Position numbers and translations under genes: made by a program. A stretch of DNA of 5,083 nucleotides, taken from positions 1 to 5,083 of the forward strand of contig DAOVLE010000288.1 in assembly GCA_030631415.1 (NCBI GenBank). The letters are read 5' to 3'. Position 1 is the stretch's first letter. The number at the start of each line of letters is the position of its first letter. Under the pieces are notes generated by a model. It was given only the letters and a program-made list of their open reading frames with translations, ran no database searches and was not told where the DNA came from. This DNA is from JAAEQG01 sp023133475 (GTDB lineage Bacteria > Planctomycetota > Phycisphaerae > UBA1845). Positions 3,327 through 5,083 of the stretch are shown piece by piece.

Positions 3327-5083
3327 ATGAGCTGGAAAGCAAAAACTGTGCTTTTGTGTGTGAGCGTGTTGCTGATCGGCACCACGCCAGGACTGGCAGC
3401 AACGGGTGATGACTGCACCGATCCGATCGTGGTGAATGTGCCGGGCGACCTGACTTACACCGCCAACGACACCACCTGCGGTCGGGTGAACGACTACAGC
3501 GGCACCACCTGTTTGGGGAATTACGATACCGGTGAGGACATCATCTACGAACTCGTCGTCACCGGGACCGTGTCCGTGGACATCACCGTGGTCACGGACA
3601 CCAGTTGGGGTGGAATCGCTCTCGACGACGCGTGCCCGCCGGCTGATCCGTGCATGGCATCTGACACATATGCCTCCCCCGACTATAAGCTGTTGCTCAC
3701 CAATCAGGTGCTGACGACGGGCACTTATTATTTGATACTGGACACCTATGCAACGCCCGACTGCATGGACTTTAGCATCACGATTGAGATGACCCCACTC
3801 GGTGCGTGCTGCCTGTATGACGGCGGTTGCGTGGAGAGCGCCACCGAAGGCGCTTGCTTCGACACGCTGGGTGGTTGTCGCTGGCTCGAGGGCGAAGTAT
3901 GCACTGCGTGCCCGGCGCTGCCAGCCAACGACGCTTGCGGCAATGCCGAGGCGATTGGCGAGGTGACGGACTACCCGTTCGACACAACGTGTGCGACAAA
4001 CGACGGTATCGGTGAGTACACCGGTGACGCGAACGTCTGGTACTGCTACACACCCACTTGCACAGGAATGGCAACCATCAGCCTGTGCGGCAGCAGCTAC
4101 GACACCAAGATGGCGGTCTATGCCGGTTGCGGCTGTGCTCCGCTTGGGGCGCGTCTGGCTGAAAACGACGATGCCACCGGCATTTGCAGCCCGCAGTCGC
4201 AGGTTGAGCTCGCGGTTGTCGCCGGGCAGCAGTACCTGATCGAGGTCGGCGGTTACTCCGACCACGTCGGTGCGGGCGTTTTGACCATCACTTGCGTCGA
4301 GGATGCGGATGGTGCCTGCTGTAGCGTCGCCGGTGTGTGTGAAGTGAAGCCCGAAGTCGTGTGCGATGCCGAGGGTGGCGTCTATCTCGGCAACGGCACC
4401 ACTTGTGACGGTGATCCGTGTGCTCTGGGTGCCTGCTGCTTCGACGACGGCTCCTGCTCGCTGATGGATGCGACCGATTGTGCCGCTGCTGTCGGCAGCG
4501 TTGGCTTCCTCGGCTACGGCACCACCTGTGATCCGAACCCGTGCGTCCAGCCGGGCGACAATTGCGGCAATCCGATCGTGGTCACCCTGCCGCTCGACCT
4601 GGACTATGCGGACTCGAACACGACCTGCGGTCGCGGCAACGACTACGAGGACACCTGCCTGGGCTACTACGACAGTGGTGAGGATATCATTTACAAGCTG
4701 GTGGTGACCGAGGACGTCTGCGTGGACATTACGGTGGCTGCTGCTGATGTTGAGGCTCGCTTTGGTGTGGCGATTGACGGCGTGTGCCCTCCGGGCAACC
4801 CCTGCATGGACTACGTAATCTGGCCTTGGCCTGACCCCGCGGTGCTGAAGGGCTTGAACCTGACCGTGGGCACGTATTACGTGATGGTGGACACCTATGC
4901 GTATTACGATCCCTGCACGGCGTTCGACCTGACTATCACCCTGTGCCCGGCCGGCCCGCCCAACGATTTCTGTGCCGATGCCATCGACATCACCGCCACG
5001 CCCTACAGCGACCTTGGCGTCGATGTGCCCAACGCCACCGACGATGCCAATGTGGACCCGAGCTGTGATACTTATTCCAACAG
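3327..5083 (+). CDS. large exported, cysteine-rich, acidic modular protein (3' end outside window)
   Basis: 585 codons without a stop, then truncated by the window edge. Residues 1-25 are a signal peptide: Lys residues at 4 and 6, hydrophobic core VLLCVSVLLIG, and likely cleavage after GLA or GLAA, so the protein is exported. Order of modules: A1 (30-154), G1 (159-195), B1 (199-323), G2 (329-365), G3 (368-406), A2 (413-540), B2 (544 onward, cut). A and B resemble bacterial pre-peptidase-C-like beta-sandwiches (GEDIIYxLVV; NVWYCYTPTCTGMATISLCG; TGTYYLILDTY). G modules are small six- or seven-cysteine units starting GACC. The mature part has 44 Cys but only about 5 Lys and 5 Arg in 560 residues, with many Asp and Glu, so it is strongly acidic and probably disulfide-rich. 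No catalytic domain is visible yet; one, or a surface-anchoring or sorting signal, may lie beyond the edge. Likely a cell-surface or secreted adhesion/structural protein. Module resemblance is by eye; function is inference. Confidence 0.9.
   Translation, partial: MSWKAKTVLLCVSVLLIGTTPGLAATGDDCTDPIVVNVPGDLTYTANDTTCGRVNDYSGTTCLGNYDTGEDIIYELVVTGTVSVDITVVTDTSWGGIALDDACPPADPCMASDTYASPDYKLLLTNQVLTTGTYYLILDTYATPDCMDFSITIEMTPLGACCLYDGGCVESATEGACFDTLGGCRWLEGEVCTACPALPANDACGNAEAIGEVTDYPFDTTCATNDGIGEYTGDANVWYCYTPTCTGMATISLCGSSYDTKMAVYAGCGCAPLGARLAENDDATGICSPQSQVELAVVAGQQYLIEVGGYSDHVGAGVLTITCVEDADGACCSVAGVCEVKPEVVCDAEGGVYLGNGTTCDGDPCALGACCFDDGSCSLMDATDCAAAVGSVGFLGYGTTCDPNPCVQPGDNCGNPIVVTLPLDLDYADSNTTCGRGNDYEDTCLGYYDSGEDIIYKLVVTEDVCVDITVAAADVEARFGVAIDGVCPPGNPCMDYVIWPWPDPAVLKGLNLTVGTYYVMVDTYAYYDPCTAFDLTITLCPAGPPNDFCADAIDITATPYSDLGVDVPNATDDANVDPSCDTYSN
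3414..3788 (+). repeat. module A1, first copy of a ~125-residue duplicated domain
   Basis: Residues 30-154 of the exported protein. Landmarks shared with A2: PIVV, TTCGR.NDY, TCLG.YD.GEDIIY.LVVT, VDITV, CPP..PCM, GTYY and DTYA. Cysteines 30, 51, 62, 103, 109 and 146 all have counterparts in A2, suggesting conserved disulfides. At DNA level the copies are well diverged, so the duplication is old and is not a recent recombination product. Confidence 0.85.
3801..3911 (+). repeat. GACC cysteine module G1 (divergent copy)
   Basis: Residues 159-195 start GACCLYDGGCVE. Spacing is CC-x5-C-x8-C-x14-C-x2-C with an additional Cys at 184. The ending CTAC departs from the CDxxPC ending of G2 and G3, so this is the most divergent of the three copies. 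It links A1 to B1. Confidence 0.8.
3921..4295 (+). other. module B1, pre-peptidase-C-like domain
   Basis: Residues 199-323. It opens PANDACGNAEAI and contains NVWYCYTPTCTGMATISLCG, SSYDTKMAVYAGCGC and LAENDDATGIC, and ends LTITC. This is the pattern of bacterial PPC-type beta-sandwich domains, in which the Asp/Asn-rich turns may bind calcium (family-level inference). A second domain of this type begins at residue 544 (PPNDFCADAIDIT, base 4956) and is cut by the window edge. Confidence 0.7.
4311..4544 (+). repeat. tandem GACC cysteine modules G2 and G3
   Basis: G2 is residues 329-365 and G3 residues 368-406, separated by two residues. Both follow CC-x5-C-x7-C-x13/15-C-x4-C, with GTTCDGDPC and GTTCDPNPC endings and a Gly-rich stretch (GGVYLGNG; GSVGFLGYG) before the fifth cysteine. 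Six cysteines in under 40 residues suggests a small disulfide-held knot. I recall similar units in secreted proteins of Phycisphaerae and Zixibacteria, but know of no assigned function. Confidence 0.85.
4563..4946 (+). repeat. module A2, second copy of the duplicated domain
   Basis: Residues 413-540, offset from A1 by 383 residues. It keeps the A1 landmarks (TTCGRGNDY, TCLGYYDSGEDIIY, VDITV, CPPGNPCMDY, VGTYYVMVDTYAYY). It has additional cysteines at 465 and 540 not seen in A1, plus a Trp/Pro-rich loop (WPWPDP, 499-504). It is followed directly by B2 without a GACC module, unlike A1. Confidence 0.85.

Noticed and set aside
3216..4265. 349-codon open frame antisense to the exported-protein gene
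   Set aside because: Also in codon register with the sense gene; the sense product has a signal peptide, duplicated domains and an ideal SD.

Overview
The window (about 57-60% GC by eye) looks like bacterial chromosome or metagenome-assembled DNA. The best hint of lineage is the unfinished secreted protein at the right end. Its cysteine-rich 'GACC...' modules and bacterial pre-peptidase-C-like beta domains starting 'NDxC' are, as far as I recall, typical of Planctomycetota (Phycisphaerae), Zixibacteria and related environmental phyla. The dense short intergenic repeats fit such genomes. The assignment is tentative, because no rRNA or other phylogenetic marker is present.

Layout: 1-196 is a repeat-rich upstream region with a C19 tract, a REP-like hairpin and a 7-bp tandem array ending 1 nt before a start codon. 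197-1513 (+) encodes a complete DUF418/YeiB-type multi-pass membrane protein. 1514-1679 separates two convergent genes and holds 9-bp tandem repeats, a perfect 17-bp inverted repeat and a 7-bp duplication that supplies the stop codon of the next gene. 1680-2549 (-) encodes a complete nitrilase-superfamily amidase of the beta-ureidopropionase / N-carbamoyl-amine hydrolase type with all catalytic residues. 2550-3326 is a 777-bp divergent gap with no convincing gene. It holds an inverted pair of 7-bp arrays related to the array at 133-195, and an isolated, well-formed sigma70-like promoter at 2857-2886. 3327 to the window end (+) is the first 585 codons of a large exported, very acidic, cysteine-rich modular protein that runs off the edge.

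The three genes show no obvious shared pathway: an inner-membrane protein of uncertain role, a cytosolic amidase and an exported structural or adhesive-type protein. The first two converge and the last two diverge, so no operon is visible. The common thread is non-coding: each intergenic region carries short repeats, and two arrays touch a gene boundary (one ends 1 nt before a start codon, one provides a stop codon). I see no phage, CRISPR, transposase or toxin-antitoxin gene. No clearly new enzymatic system can be shown here; the points most worth a second look are the boundary-hugging repeats, the orphan promoter with its roughly 430-nt leader, and the modular secreted protein.
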